Below are positions 1 through 10,692 of a DNA stretch of 64,000 bases, piece by piece. This DNA is from Ectobius pallidus (Eukaryota; Arthropoda; Insecta; Blattodea; Ectobiidae), in the NCBI GenBank assembly GCA_964059195.1, contig CAXKWD010000009.1:46161160-46225159 (forward strand), written 5' to 3'. The translations under genes and the position numbers were made by a program. A model generated the notes under the pieces. It was not told where the DNA came from and searched no databases. It was given only the letters and a program-made list of their open reading frames with translations. Positions within the stretch are counted from its first letter, which is position 1. Each line of letters starts with the position of its first letter.

Positions 1-3000
1 AATATAGGAAGGAAAATCTAAATTAGTCAGAAGAAATTTTTGAAGATACCTTGTAATGAACTTTCGATTAAGAGACCAAATGCCTAATGTTTAGAGCAAT
101 AGAAATCTTCATTCATGCAGTGGAGCTAGGTTTAATTAAAAATATGATGCAATTTTAGAAAGGAAAATTGCATACCGCCAATGTTGCGTTGGGATGGCTC
201 TCTATGCTTGCAAGGGAGAAATAATAAACCACTTGGGTACCTGGAGCGTACTTCACTACTACTTACCACGGCTTCTGCAATTTAAAAATATTTTCTTTTC
301 CTCCCGCCTTTTCAATGACTCGAGTGTTCTTTGTGGAAGGAAATAGTAGTGTGATCTTTTGCCTTCTGTGAATGGGAGAATGAAGACTCATCATCTTGTG
401 ATAATAGTAAGTGGAGGCATGGAACTAAGGAGCCGAATGAAGATGTAAAAGAAATAAATTAGCTGTCATTGTCAACAGCGTAACTACAGAAGCCTCTACT
501 TAGTTCTTTAACGGGCATGTGAAATGTGGTAGTTGAACTGAATAGCTATGACATCCTGTGTACACGAATGATCGGGATTGTAGTTCAAGCTCTGTTATTG
601 AGCTAGTGAGAAAACCTCCTTTATTTGCCGGAATTTAATTTCTTTGTTTAATTTATGATCGATCGCATCGTTAAATAATTGGAAGAGCAAACTAGCGAAG
701 ACTAATTTAAGAATTTTGCAAAGAAACCAAAGTACTAAGTTTAACCAGTGAACATACCAAGAAAGTAACAGTTTACGTTGAAGAAATACCTCAGAAATAA
801 CAAGACCATAAAATCATCGTTCAAGTTCTTAATTATTTAAATTCAAAGAACGTAAAATACGAATTGACAGCGACCATCAGCGGAGTGTAATCAAATCTCG
901 AATATTTAAATTTAAGAAGTCAATAAAAAATCCAAACAGATAAGTATCAGATATCAAAACTTCTCCGCAAATTACATAATTAACAGCAACATGTTATAGT
1001 CATATCAATTGAGCTGTCGATTGGTTGCGCACGCTAGCAATTTGTAGAAGAAACGAGACGAGGTATAAAAACTGATTTTGTGTCAGACAAATTTTATAAC
1101 AAGAAAATTACATTTACGAGTATAAAAATAAGAAAAGGCCTAACTCGCAAAGGCAGCATCAGCACAAACAATCAGGAGAATAAAAATAGCGAGGAATTAT
1201 CGAATCTTTGTATTTACCTCTTAGGTCTATGTTCCTATTCTGGATTGGTTAGTAATATTTTTATATTCTCAAGGAAGTGGTTCTTTGTAAAGAAAGTCGT
1301 AATTGAGAGTTAAAGTATTTATTTTTTGCCTTCGATGTAAGTTATCCACTAACCTATTCAAGTCACCAGTTATCCTGAAATTAAGGCTTTTTATTTTATG
1401 AATATCAAGGTATCGAGTCTAAGTTTATAATATTATATATGTTATTCTACAGGCATTTTAATGTCTCTACACATATCACAACAGCTGTTTCATTAAACAG
1501 AACGACAGTATTGGCGAAAGATGTTAGAATTCGGATATCTTCATAACGGTTCTTCAGAGAAAATGTTTGACTCGTAAAACAAACGTGCTGCTTTAAGTGC
1601 CATAGGGACAAGAGTGTTACTCATATAGCATTCTTGGCTCTACGTATTTCAGCCACGACCATTTTTTAGATTAGAGATAGCAAGATCTAAAATTTTATGT
1701 AGCTACATAAAAGTCTTATGTAAATGGAAAGAAGCCAGAACATAAATGTGCAGCATTATACATCAATAATTGTGCAATTGTATGCACAGAAATACATCTT
1801 GTTGCCTAATAAAATTAGTGATTGCATTGCAGTTTATTATGTTGTTTTAGTGCTACTATTAATTTTCAGTAAACATAAAATTAAGAATCGAAAAGTTAAA
1901 ACGTACAATGTATGTTTGGTAATAAAACAACATACTATGTTCAGCGTGATCATAGATTACTCACCAGAAAACATATTCTACAGGAAAAAAAACCCGCAAT
2001 CTATAGATGTAATATTTTGATACATCTTAAGCTGAAATAATATTACTACTTTCTAGTTTTATTTAACTACAGGAATTCTGTCAGTAATCCGATTTTGTCA
2101 CAACAATTTCCTTAGCTCATGCAAGGGAAAACATTTATTGACACTTAAACGTTAGAATTATCTGACTACATCAACGTTCCACACTTGTAGATTGTCCGTG
2201 TTCCGATTTAATTGCGTATAAAATCAAAGATTGTACCATTCAAATAATAATTATTTGTTTTTTAATCCAACACCGCAAAATCTCCATGTGTACTGTGTTT
2301 TATACGATGTTATAAAAATAAAAAGCCATCAGTTAAAAGAAAGGTGGAGCATGTAGTAAAATAACATCAAACTTCTGGATGGTAGGATTAATAAGGTAAA
2401 TCAAATTAACCACATGAAATATCGCTTCCTATATTTTAATCCGTTGCATTAAAAACTGTTCGTATGCCGTCTAACTTCGTATCAAAGCTTTAATGTACAA
2501 AATCGATCTTGATGTTAGTACAAAACGCCGTATATCCTCATTCCAATCAGGAGGGCTCTTCAACCATGGATAAGCATATTCTGTTTGGAACATGATCGCT
2601 AACGTAACCCACAAATGCTTGCTTTTAGAGTACCGGACTATTCGACATTTTATTTTAAGAGAATTATCCAGTTGACATGTAATCAGCACTGACAGCTAAA
2701 GTCCCGATCACGAGTCTGGTGTCAATCAACCAAAAAAAGAAAGAAATAAAAAAAGGAAAATAGTGGGATGTTTACCTTAAGAAAATTATTCTCACAGAAT
2801 AATTTATGTATATTCATATTTTTTATAGACAATATCAAGAAACAATAAGATATTGAACCTTTCAGACCTGAATTCACTGCAATCATAAAGTGAAATCATC
2901 AGTGGAGATGAGACCGGACCCTGTCCGGATCACCGAAAGTCCGAATTAAAAGGAATTTGCCTTAAAATGCTCGTTCTGTACTGTAATACACGTATGGGTA

Positions 3001-4205
3001 AACCACAAAAATCTAGGTTTATTCTTCTTTCGTAAATAGAACTTTTCATACAATTTAATTGTAGTTTCAATAATACTGTATACTGTATACATAAACCTAA
3101 GTTTTAAACCTACGAACTGATGTAGGATCAACAAAACAAAACATCTTTGTCATTAAAATTCCAAATTTATTGAAAGTTCAGAATAAAAACATCCGTTCGG
3201 ATTATCCGGATATCCGGATATCCGGTTTAGCGGCACTCAGACTATACAATTTTCAAATAAATAATGAGAAATTTCAGTGAATTAGTTGATTTCCCGGAAT
3301 GCCAATCACAACACATGAATGAAAATCCTCACATTTTAACATAATCATTACTCTATCAATTTAATAATTTTGCTTTTATGTAATTTTTTGCTACGAATTT
3401 ATAAGTCAATGTAAAGGTTAATGGCATAATGAAATTGAAGTTAAACAGTCGCCTATTAAACAGTAAACCTTTGATTGATTTTTATATATTGTTTTTAATA
3501 ATTGATTTTATTTTACTTAATTACAAAGCTTATTTTTATACAGATTATATGATATATTAATATATAAGTTCGTCTGCGGTACCGAAACGACTGGATTTTT
3601 AAATTTCCATTTAATTTATTTGTTTAATAAGAATATAACGATTACAGAAAAGCAATAAACTGCAATGTCAACGCATTTTTTTTCGTTTAGTTAAGTCCTC
3701 GAGGAAAAACAACTTCTTATGGGGCAAATACTACATTTCACTAGAGAAATTAAAAGAGCATGCTTCATGACGTAACTAAGCATAGATTTTATAGACTGTT
3801 AATAGCTTTAGTCTACTATGATTTAGGATAACAGTAATATTTTTAAACAATTAATTTTAAACGTCTTCAAATTTTTAGAGCAATTAATCGGACGTCAATC
3901 GAAATGCTGTCTATCATCAATAACTACTTTGTTAATGAGGGTTAAGGAAAATATTTTCATCCCAGTAATTGGTCGATTAAAGGTAACTGTAAGAATATAA
4001 GAACGCCGTATGAGGTCTTAGTCTCTTTGAAATAGGACTACAAACACATTTCAGGAAAATAGCCTACTATAGTCTACCCTTTCGCGATTTGCTGAAGTAC
4101 AATCCAAGAGAAGAGACAATCACAATAACGTCGTAAGTTCCCTTTGAAGTGATGCATTATTATCTGCGATTGTAATTTCGAATGGCTATTGATAAGAATT
4201 TAATG
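1..4205. other. AT-rich DNA, no gene seen
   Basis: No open frame here looks like a protein family. The longest frames (1080-1313, 1724-2020) have the composition of random AT-rich DNA. The one structured spot is a cluster of CCGGAT motifs at 2910-2945 and 3195-3235, listed separately. I see no tRNA boxes, no transposon termini and no microsatellite of note. Confidence 0.6.
2910..3235. repeat. CCGGAT-rich imperfect inverted repeat
   Basis: At 2910-2945 the motifs CCGGA, TCCGGATCA and TCCGAATTA follow one another. At 3197-3232 the sequence alternates TATCCGGA three times, and that run is self-complementary. The two clusters partly match in inverted orientation about 290 bp apart. This resembles eroded terminal inverted repeats of a DNA transposon, but I could not define ends or a target duplication. 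Confidence 0.3.
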
Positions 4206-4207
4206 TA

Positions 4208-4476
4208 CAGGTAGGGGGGAAAAAAAGCGGACCGACTCTTGTAGCTGATTTCAGAGCCTTGTGATACGTAAATAAATGTAAGAGATGTAACGGAAACGTT
4301 TGTTTTCACAAGCAATGCAAATTACGTGAAATTATTTCTCAATTCAAGCAAATTATCGGTTGTAGAACAAATTTCAATACATTCCCTGCTATTCTGTGAC
4401 TGCCGCTAGGCATGCGCAGTGGCTCATATCGGCAACTTAGATATTTTAATCAGTCCGCTTTTTCTCCCCCTACCTG
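4208..4476. mobile_element. MITE with 25-bp TIRs flanked by TA
   Basis: The left end reads CAGGTAGGGGGGAAAAAAAG and the right end is its near-exact inverted complement: CAGGTAGGGGGAGAAAAAGC after reverse complementing. TA stands immediately outside both ends (4206-4207 and 4477-4478). The 269-bp interior has no coding capacity; a frame starting at 4419 simply runs out through the right TIR. The TA duplication and a TIR beginning CAG fit a non-autonomous Tc1/mariner-superfamily element. That placement rests on the ends only. Confidence 0.7.
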
Positions 4477-4478
4477 TA

Positions 4479-5008
4479 CATACAGTTCAACCTATAAATT
4501 GTGCTATGCACGTATTGCGAACAGGTGAGGTAATGAAGATAGACATCGTGGAGCTGGCAGTTTCCTATTTCGCAGAGCTGCCAATGCAAATCAATCTCAT
4601 GCTTACTGGAATCTCCACAAATGGACAATGCACTTGTCTCGAACAGTCAGTATGTCGCTAGAATTACAGATAATTTGACAGAGGAACTTTCCAGGAGACT
4701 TGATTTGAACCCCATCCGCCAAAAATGATTGAATCTTTTAAAATCGCTTTTAAATTTCATACGCAAAACTATTCCTGCTCCTTTTTTTTCTTTCTTTTCT
4801 TTTTTTCCAGATTGTGGGAAACCATATCATGTAGCAAGAAGTGCTCATTTCTGTATTCAATAAATGTTGTTGCTTTCCAAAAATGTGGTTAGAGAGGCTA
4901 ACTAAAATAATCGTTTAAAGAGTTGCACTCCTGATTATAAGATTAAAGAATACTTCTGAACCAGCAGAATAATAATATATCCTAACATATTACAACATAA
5001 GATTTTTT
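4479..5008. other. no gene seen; pyrimidine tract
   Basis: This contains a 35-bp pyrimidine-rich run ending in CAG (about 4776-4811). It resembles an intron 3' splice acceptor, but no coding exon follows it. Nothing else is recognisable. Confidence 0.5.
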
Positions 5009-5105
5009 TATGAATAAAGGCTTCTCGGGTTGTCAGCCAGGTTTAAAGGTCGATTTCCTTCTGAAGGTCGAAGGCCCTTCAAACCTGCGGAAGCCTATAT
5101 TCATA
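5009..5105. repeat. 97-bp foldback element
   Basis: The outer 16 bases TATGAATAAAGGCTTC pair with 5090-5105, whose reverse complement is TATGAATATAGGCTTC. A second, inner pairing joins the AGGTTT at about 5039-5044 to AAACCT at 5081-5086. The centre holds two opposing copies of GGTCGA/AAGG. The whole stretch can fold into one long imperfect hairpin. It is probably a tiny MITE or the core of a larger repeat. No clear target duplication is visible. Confidence 0.5.
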
Positions 5106-6098
5106 CGCTGCCCCAGGAAAATCTGAAAACATAAGTAATATTTCATGTTCGCGGGAATCAAGGTCAAAATTTGTTGTCATATTCATCTTTATTAAAATTA
5201 TCTTATGCAATTTAATTGTTTTCAGGTAATAATATTAACATTAGCTGGAACTTATAGGTTAGATAAACGAACAAGACTATTGCAGGAGATATTTTCCTTA
5301 CAGGCCTACAGTTATATTTGCATTCTCGCGCCGATAAATCGACCAAGCTCACGGTAAGAGTTAATACGAACATCATTATCGGCTGGATTGCGATATGGAA
5401 GCACACACAGCATTCAATCACCGGTATCTCCATGAACTTTTCTGACATGGACGTTCAAAAAGGATCGCACTTAGGGTGTGAGGACATCTAAAGAGTTAAA
5501 TGCCTCCTAAGTTGACAATGAAGTTACAAGAAGGAGGTAAATGATGTAGCTAATAGAAGTATTTATATTACAAATGTCACTTATTCTTTGAATACCGGTG
5601 GAGATTACTGAAAAGTCCATCAAGATCAAAGGAAAGTAAATTTTCTATTCTCATATATTCTTTCAATACAGGTGAAGATTGTTCAAGAGACTATGAAGAT
5701 CAAAGGAAACTAGAGTTTCTATTCCCAAGATCACCAATATCCTTTACATAATATAAATTGTAATAAGTGAATTTTACCGTTTTGGATTACAAATGAAGTG
5801 CACTTTTAGCTTCTGGAATCCATAGGTTTTCTTAGCTTTGTTATGAAGTTTGGAATTTAATTTAGATTTAATAACGATATTTACCCTTTTCTGAATATTT
5901 TCAGCCACACACTGTTAAATCCATAACCCTCACGTATTTCTTATGGGTAGTATTCACCTAGAAGACATATTGCCTCTTACTTATACATAAAAACACATTT
6001 GGAACAAAATTATCCAAGTCATCTTAGCAGTCTTACCAATGTCCGAATATGGCTCTATGTGTAAGGGATTGGGCATAAGTCACGGCAACCATTTTTAC
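5106..6098. other. no gene seen
   Basis: This is anonymous DNA with short direct echoes: 'ATACCGGTGGAGATTACTGAAA' style phrases near 5593 and 'ATACAGGTGAAGATTGTTCA' near 5668 share about two thirds of their bases, with AAAGTCCATCAAGATCAAAGG-like text after each. This may be a decayed 75-bp tandem duplication. The frame at 5212-5448 (minus) resembles no known family. Confidence 0.4.
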
Positions 6099-7116
6099 TT
6101 CCTCTGCCCGTACCATAGGTACTATAGGTAGAGGAAGTATTGTTTCCGACCCCAAAATTCGAAGTTGAGTTTTTAGCATATATACACGTTTCAAGGCACC
6201 CTAAATCCAAAAATACTATTTTTGGAAACATGTCTGTGTGTCTGTGTGTGTGTGTCTGTCTGTCTGGAAGATTGTGAACAGGCTAGCTCCGAAACGGAGA
6301 ATCGTATGAAAACAAAATTTCGTATTTGGGTCAGGTACCTTCTGAAGATGTGATTCGCAGATTGGCGACAAATTTCCATTATTTTTAAGGGGACTTTACA
6401 TGAAGAAATTTTCGTTTTTCGTGATTTTCTCGAAAATGGCTCTAACGATTTTCTTTAAATTTTGCGCATGGATTGCTTGTACCAAGAGCTAAAACTTTTA
6501 TTTGAAACATTTTTTCGAACAAATTCTCTGAAGGGTAGTTATAAGCAACCCACTGTGAATACGCGCTCTTTGCAATACGGCCTCTTGTAACGGAAAATTG
6601 TACGAATACAAAATTTTGTATTTGGGTTAGGTTCCTTCTGAGCCTGTGAAGATTGGCGACAACTTTCTCTTATATTTAAGGGGACTTTACATGAAGAATA
6701 TTTTGTTTTTTGCTATTTTCTCATAAACGGCTCTAACAATTTCCTTTAAATTTTGTACATGGATTGCTTATACCATTTCAAAAACATTCTCTTAAGGGTG
6801 GTTGTAATGTAACTTACCAACTTGCCTGGTGAACAACTCAATACGCGGACATTTAAGGCATTTTATTCTATATAAGCACGTGAAGTGAGAAAAATGTACT
6901 GTTGGCCCTGCTTACAGTAAAGAAATATCTGAGGGGAATATTTGATAAATTTCGGAAATTATTCTTAACAGCGGAAAGTTCAATAAACGCTTGCAGTCAC
7001 TTGTTTTTTTCGCAATAGCCTGCGTTTTTAGTCGCAACATTCAAAGAAGGGGCTATAAGATATTTATAGCATAATTAGCGTAAATGCTGCAAACTTTTAT
7101 TTGGGCAGAGGAAGTT
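6099..7116 (-). repeat. dispersed repeat Y, copy 1, internally duplicated
   Basis: The same text occurs again at 37.96-38.57 kb and, inverted, at 59.98-60.33 kb. Shared landmarks are a GTCTGTGTGTCTGT tract, ACAAAATTTCGTATTTGGGT, GATTGGCGACAA and GATTTTCTCGAAAATGGCTC. Inside this copy about 295 bp is repeated directly: ACAAAATTT(C/T)GTATTTGGGT at about 6313 and 6608, and GGGGACTTTACATGAAGAA at about 6390 and 6680. The motif ACTTCCTCTGCCC at 6099-6111 recurs inverted at 7104-7116 and, shortened, near 6130. I give the strand as minus because the 59.9-kb copy carries a tRNA-like head that would be the 5' end. No protein is encoded. Confidence 0.6.
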
Positions 7117-7235
7117 ATGTGACTTTCACATCAGATTTTTTTTAAAATATGGGTCTATTTTAAAATTTTGAAATATACAAATGAAAGAGCAGGGTGTGGA
7201 ATGTCTGATTAATGAAGACCTTGGGTACTAGATGT

Positions 7236-7283
<48 letters not shown>

Positions 7284-8212
7284 AAGAGAGGGAGAGAGAG
7301 AGAGCAAACGTTCCTAATTTCCCGTTATCTTATTTTATTCACTGTGTAACTGGGAACAGTAATGGAACTAAAAAATCTTAATGATAGAGAAACGCCCTCT
7401 CTGATCAGCAAGACGAACTATTTCCATTAGTGTTTTTAATTTAGCAATAAATAGAAGAAAGTACTGCAACATTAAGAACGACTTCCATACACACAAACAA
7501 ATTAAATGCTTTATAATGTCTGAAATTTTGAAACGCTATGGTACTTAGGCCTATGTTGTTTATCATACAATTCCGGCAAAGAGAAAATGCATTGTGTTTA
7601 ATATTTTCTCTTGTATTTTCTTTAAAAAGTAGTAAGAAAACATATCTTCGAACAAAAGTAAATGCTATTACTCTACTAAATGCATTTCACTAGAATCTCC
7701 GGTTTATTCCACATATTATTTGCTATATGTTAAAACCGGTTTCTCTAGGATTCACGAATTTGTATGCACTGATTTTGAATAAACAGGTCATGAAGACATA
7801 TAGGTCTATATTGACTGGTAATTCGTTCATAGAAGGAATCACAGAAAGGTGAGTGCGTTTTTATGTGGCCTAAAATTATAAGTAAAATTCACATGCCAAC
7901 AAGCTAGCGGTACAATATATTGCCACTTGCACGCAAATAAAACTAAACAACATTTGTTCTTTCTAAATAGGCGCTCGCGACATCTAGTTCGTACAGTGGA
8001 TACTACAAGAAGTTCTCTTACCGCTTTCCCTGGAGATTAGATTGCCTGCTTCACATACCTGTAACAAGAACAAGAATCGTGAGCGAACTTATAACAAGAG
8101 TGACATAAGAGAAATTCTACTGAACTTAATGGAGACTGCCTAAATCGTGGGAAATATAATATTCATTTACAGAATTATGACATCTTTTTACACCATGAGC
8201 ATTATGATATTA
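7117..8212. other. no gene seen; microsatellite inside
   Basis: Apart from the AT/AG microsatellite at 7239-7304 nothing is recognisable. No tRNA boxes, TIRs or family-like open frames were found. Confidence 0.5.
7239..7304. repeat. (AT)n followed by (AG)n microsatellite
   Basis: About 45 bp of AT dinucleotides with one interruption run directly into about 20 bp of AG dinucleotides. Confidence 0.95.
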
Positions 8213-8220
8213 CTTATACC

Positions 8221-9036
8221 TAGGGTTGGTAGATTTTGGCAACTAAAAATGAAGATTTAACATTTAAAAAATAAAATTTAGCACTTCATAGCAATTTTAA
8301 CGTTGAAATTTAGCATTTTGTAGCTATTTGGGTTGGAACAACCTTAATATTGAAAAATTAGGTTTTACAAAGTCAGTGAGTTCTCAAGAACATTTTACTG
8401 ATTTTCTAGTTTTCCAGTTACAGGAATTTCAATCAAATAAGTAGGCATAAAGCACCATGCAATTTTTAGAAAAAGAAAGATAATATCTTTTACCTTCAAT
8501 TTTTTAAAAATGCATAAATTATTATTTTTTATTATATGTTAACTACTGTTTACAGAACAAAATTCAAACATTCGCACGGGCCCGTATGGGCCTACATGCT
8601 TATTCAATACACAATAAAAGAAATGGAGAGAAAATTAAAAAATTATAAAAAATAAACACAAACACGCTAACCCTATCCCTCACAATGTAAACACACATTC
8701 CATTCTTAATTTTAAATTTTTAAAAAATGAATGACAAGCGAAGGAACATTATGCTCTATCTCGGGTGCAGTTCAGTTCCAAATTATCAAATAGGCTACAA
8801 TAAATTTAATGTTTTAAATGTGGACTTGAAATGACCCTTAAAGTGTAATTGCTCTCTTATTTCGCAGAAATACTTACATTTCGCATTTTGTACAAATTTA
8901 GCATTTTATCGTGGATTGAAAACACAATAACACACTTCATATGCTTCAAAACGAAAAACTAACACAAAAAAGCTTATTTTGACAGCATTTGGGGACATAT
9001 AGCATTTATCGCAATTGCGAAAATCTATCATCCCTA
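8221..9036. mobile_element. non-autonomous Ac-like hAT element
   Basis: The left end reads TAGGGTTGGTAGATTTTGGC. The right end, reverse complemented, reads TAGGGATGATAGATTTTCGC. These are Ac-type hAT termini (the family consensus begins CAGGG or TAGGGATG). Flanking them are CTTATACC (8213-8220) and CTTTTACC (9037-9044), an 8-bp target duplication with one mismatch, which is the hAT length. The 816-bp interior is AT-rich, repeats phrases such as AATTTAGCATTTT, and holds no transposase, so it would depend on an element elsewhere. The mismatch in the duplication suggests moderate age. Confidence 0.8.
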
Positions 9037-9060
9037 CTTTTACCACAGCTCTAAACAGTA

Positions 9061-9092
9061 AAGTAAAGTAAAGTGTTTCCTATACAGGCCAT
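9061..9092 (-). mobile_element. 32-bp SINE family 2 stub with 12-bp TSD
   Basis: CTCTAAACAGTA occurs perfectly at 9049-9060 and 9093-9104. The 32 bp between them is the reverse complement of the extreme 3' end of SINE family 2: ATGGCCTGTATAGG, then CACTTTACTTTACTT. It is seen also at the 3' ends of the copies at 23143-23433 and 26297-26603. It is therefore a genuine retroposition event truncated to 32 bp. Confidence 0.85.
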
Positions 9093-9154
9093 CTCTAAAC
9101 AGTATGATGTATAATTACAACACTAATAAATCCGCAAACCTATTACTAGATAAA

Positions 9155-9202
9155 TGCATAAACTCCGCCAGGTTAAATAAATAAATAAATAAATAAAATA
9201 AA
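9155..9202 (+). mobile_element. 48-bp retroposon tail with (AAAT)n
   Basis: TAGATAAA stands at 9147-9154 and again at 9203-9210. Between them lies AACTCCGCCAGGTTAAATAA followed by AAAT repeats. This matches the 3' tail also present at 16951-17036, and is inserted in the opposite orientation to the neighbouring SINE. The short duplication lies across the left target site and A-rich tail of the family 1 SINE, so this stub inserted after that SINE. Confidence 0.65.
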
Positions 9203-9210
9203 TAGATAAA

Positions 9211-9427
9211 ACTCAAAAACTAAACTCCGTAGCGCTACAACCCTTGAAGGACTAGGCCTACCACCCACCATAGGCAATCAAGTAGCTCCTCAGTTTGTAT
9301 CACGAGGCTGAGTGCACCCCATTCCTGACCTCCCTATCCCAGAGAAATCCGAGGAGGTACCGGGAATCGAACCCGGGCCAGCGGATCCTAACCAGCGACG
9401 CTAACCACGAGACTATGCAGGCGGTCC
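9211..9427 (-). mobile_element. SINE family 1, internally deleted, 15-bp TSD
   Basis: The 5' end lies at the right. It carries a tRNA-like head with the B box GGTTCGATTCCCGG (reverse complement of 9361-9376) and an A-box-like CTCGTGGTTAGCG. The body matches 14389-14636 but lacks about 130 bp of its middle. ACCTATTACTAGATA is duplicated perfectly at 9138-9152 and 9428-9442; the left copy is separated from the SINE by the later 48-bp insertion. Pol III promoter boxes are intact to the eye. Other copies are at 47556-47762, 54106-54192 and 59262-59450. Confidence 0.85.
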
Positions 9428-9442
9428 ACCTATTACTAGATA

Positions 9443-10530
9443 GAATAATAGAAATATAAACGAAACAAAAGCACGAATAGTGTAAAAGTAAACATAAAAA
9501 TAATGAAAATTACAATAATAGGGTTATTAATACACTAATAACAACACTAAATAACTGAAGACCATAGGTGTAATAAAGGAATGTCACAAAATAAAAAAAT
9601 AAAAAACAGCCCTGATATCTGGTGGCAATATAAAGTATCTTTCATCTGGTAGTAAAAGAATTGGAGAAGCATGGAATGTTTCAGTAAAAAAAAAGTTAAG
9701 GTTTTGATACACAGAGGAAAACAAGAACTGTCCTTGGCATAAGGTGTGAATTCTTTACAAAAGTAGGGTTCATTTTAACAATAAACATGAGTCATTAAAA
9801 AACTTCAATACTATTTTTAAGATTTAAACAAGACCATGTCAATACACAATATTAAATATTTGACTTTGCTTTTATCAATTTATAGTTTTTGTTAATTCCT
9901 TGATTCCTTCCGTGGTCTTCAAATATAATATGCCTGATACGAACACTGTACTACAGTATATACAGACGTAATCTTCCGCTGGGTGTATAATAACATTCGC
10001 AATAATTTTTCAAATGGTTTGTTTGCAAACCCATATGTGTTCATACTCCCCCCCCCCCCCCAACTACCGTGGAATTTTCAGTCTGTGCTGTCACTTCTGA
10101 TAAACAAAGACCTCCTTTTCAGGGACACAAAGAACCGAACTGTAGAGCCAAATCTGAGAAAGAATTAATCTACCGTAATTGGTTACCTGTTTTCGATTAC
10201 TTATTGTTATTATTCATTAACCCTTACAGACCTTTATAATCCTAAGGCCTGGGTAATTCGAGCCTATTTTCTTTTATTACATAATATTTATTTTAGAAAG
10301 GAGAGTAAAAAAATCCAAAACGGCATTCGCCTCAGCGATTGGGAAAAAAAATCCCGAAAACCTTTGGCCCGTTGGCCGACCATTAGATCTAATACCATGA
10401 TAATTCGAATAATTTTTTGTTTAAAACATAAAAATAATATGCTCAAAATAGATAGGCCTACTTACTGATTCAATGGCTATAACCAATTTCTAAGAAAGCC
10501 AAAGGAATATTAGCCTATATTATATTTTAT
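9443..10530. other. no gene seen
   Basis: AT-rich DNA with a run of 14 C residues near 10048. The frame 9983-10168 crosses that run and is not coding. No transposon ends were recognised. Confidence 0.5.
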
Positions 10531-10692
10531 GTGATCCGCTTATATGAGTCCGCCATTCAATTCTATTCTGTGCTAACCCCAAACATACCTCGCAACTCCT
10601 ACTTCCCTGAAGTCGCTTCTAATATTCTCCTCCCACCTACGTCTAGGTCTTCTAAGTGGTCTTTTCCCTTCGGGTATCCCAGTGATTAGTTT
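10531..10692 (-). pseudogene. non-LTR retrotransposon C-terminal fragment
   Basis: Read on the minus strand from 10692, the frame gives TGIPEGKRPLRRPRRRWEEN and then IRSDFREVGVARYVWG. This Arg-rich 'EGKRP-GRPRRRWEDNI-DL-EVG' block is a familiar C-terminal segment of ORF2-type proteins of arthropod non-LTR retrotransposons. A stop follows at WG*, and another after GGLI, so the piece is dead. Nothing upstream (10693-10900) continues the reading frame with reverse transcriptase motifs, so the copy is a fragment. The call rests on recognition of this block only; the clade cannot be told. Confidence 0.7.

Noticed and set aside
4776..4811. Strong 3' splice-acceptor-like pyrimidine tract ending CAG
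   Set aside because: No coding exon follows and no donor partner could be argued; such tracts are common in AT-rich insect DNA.
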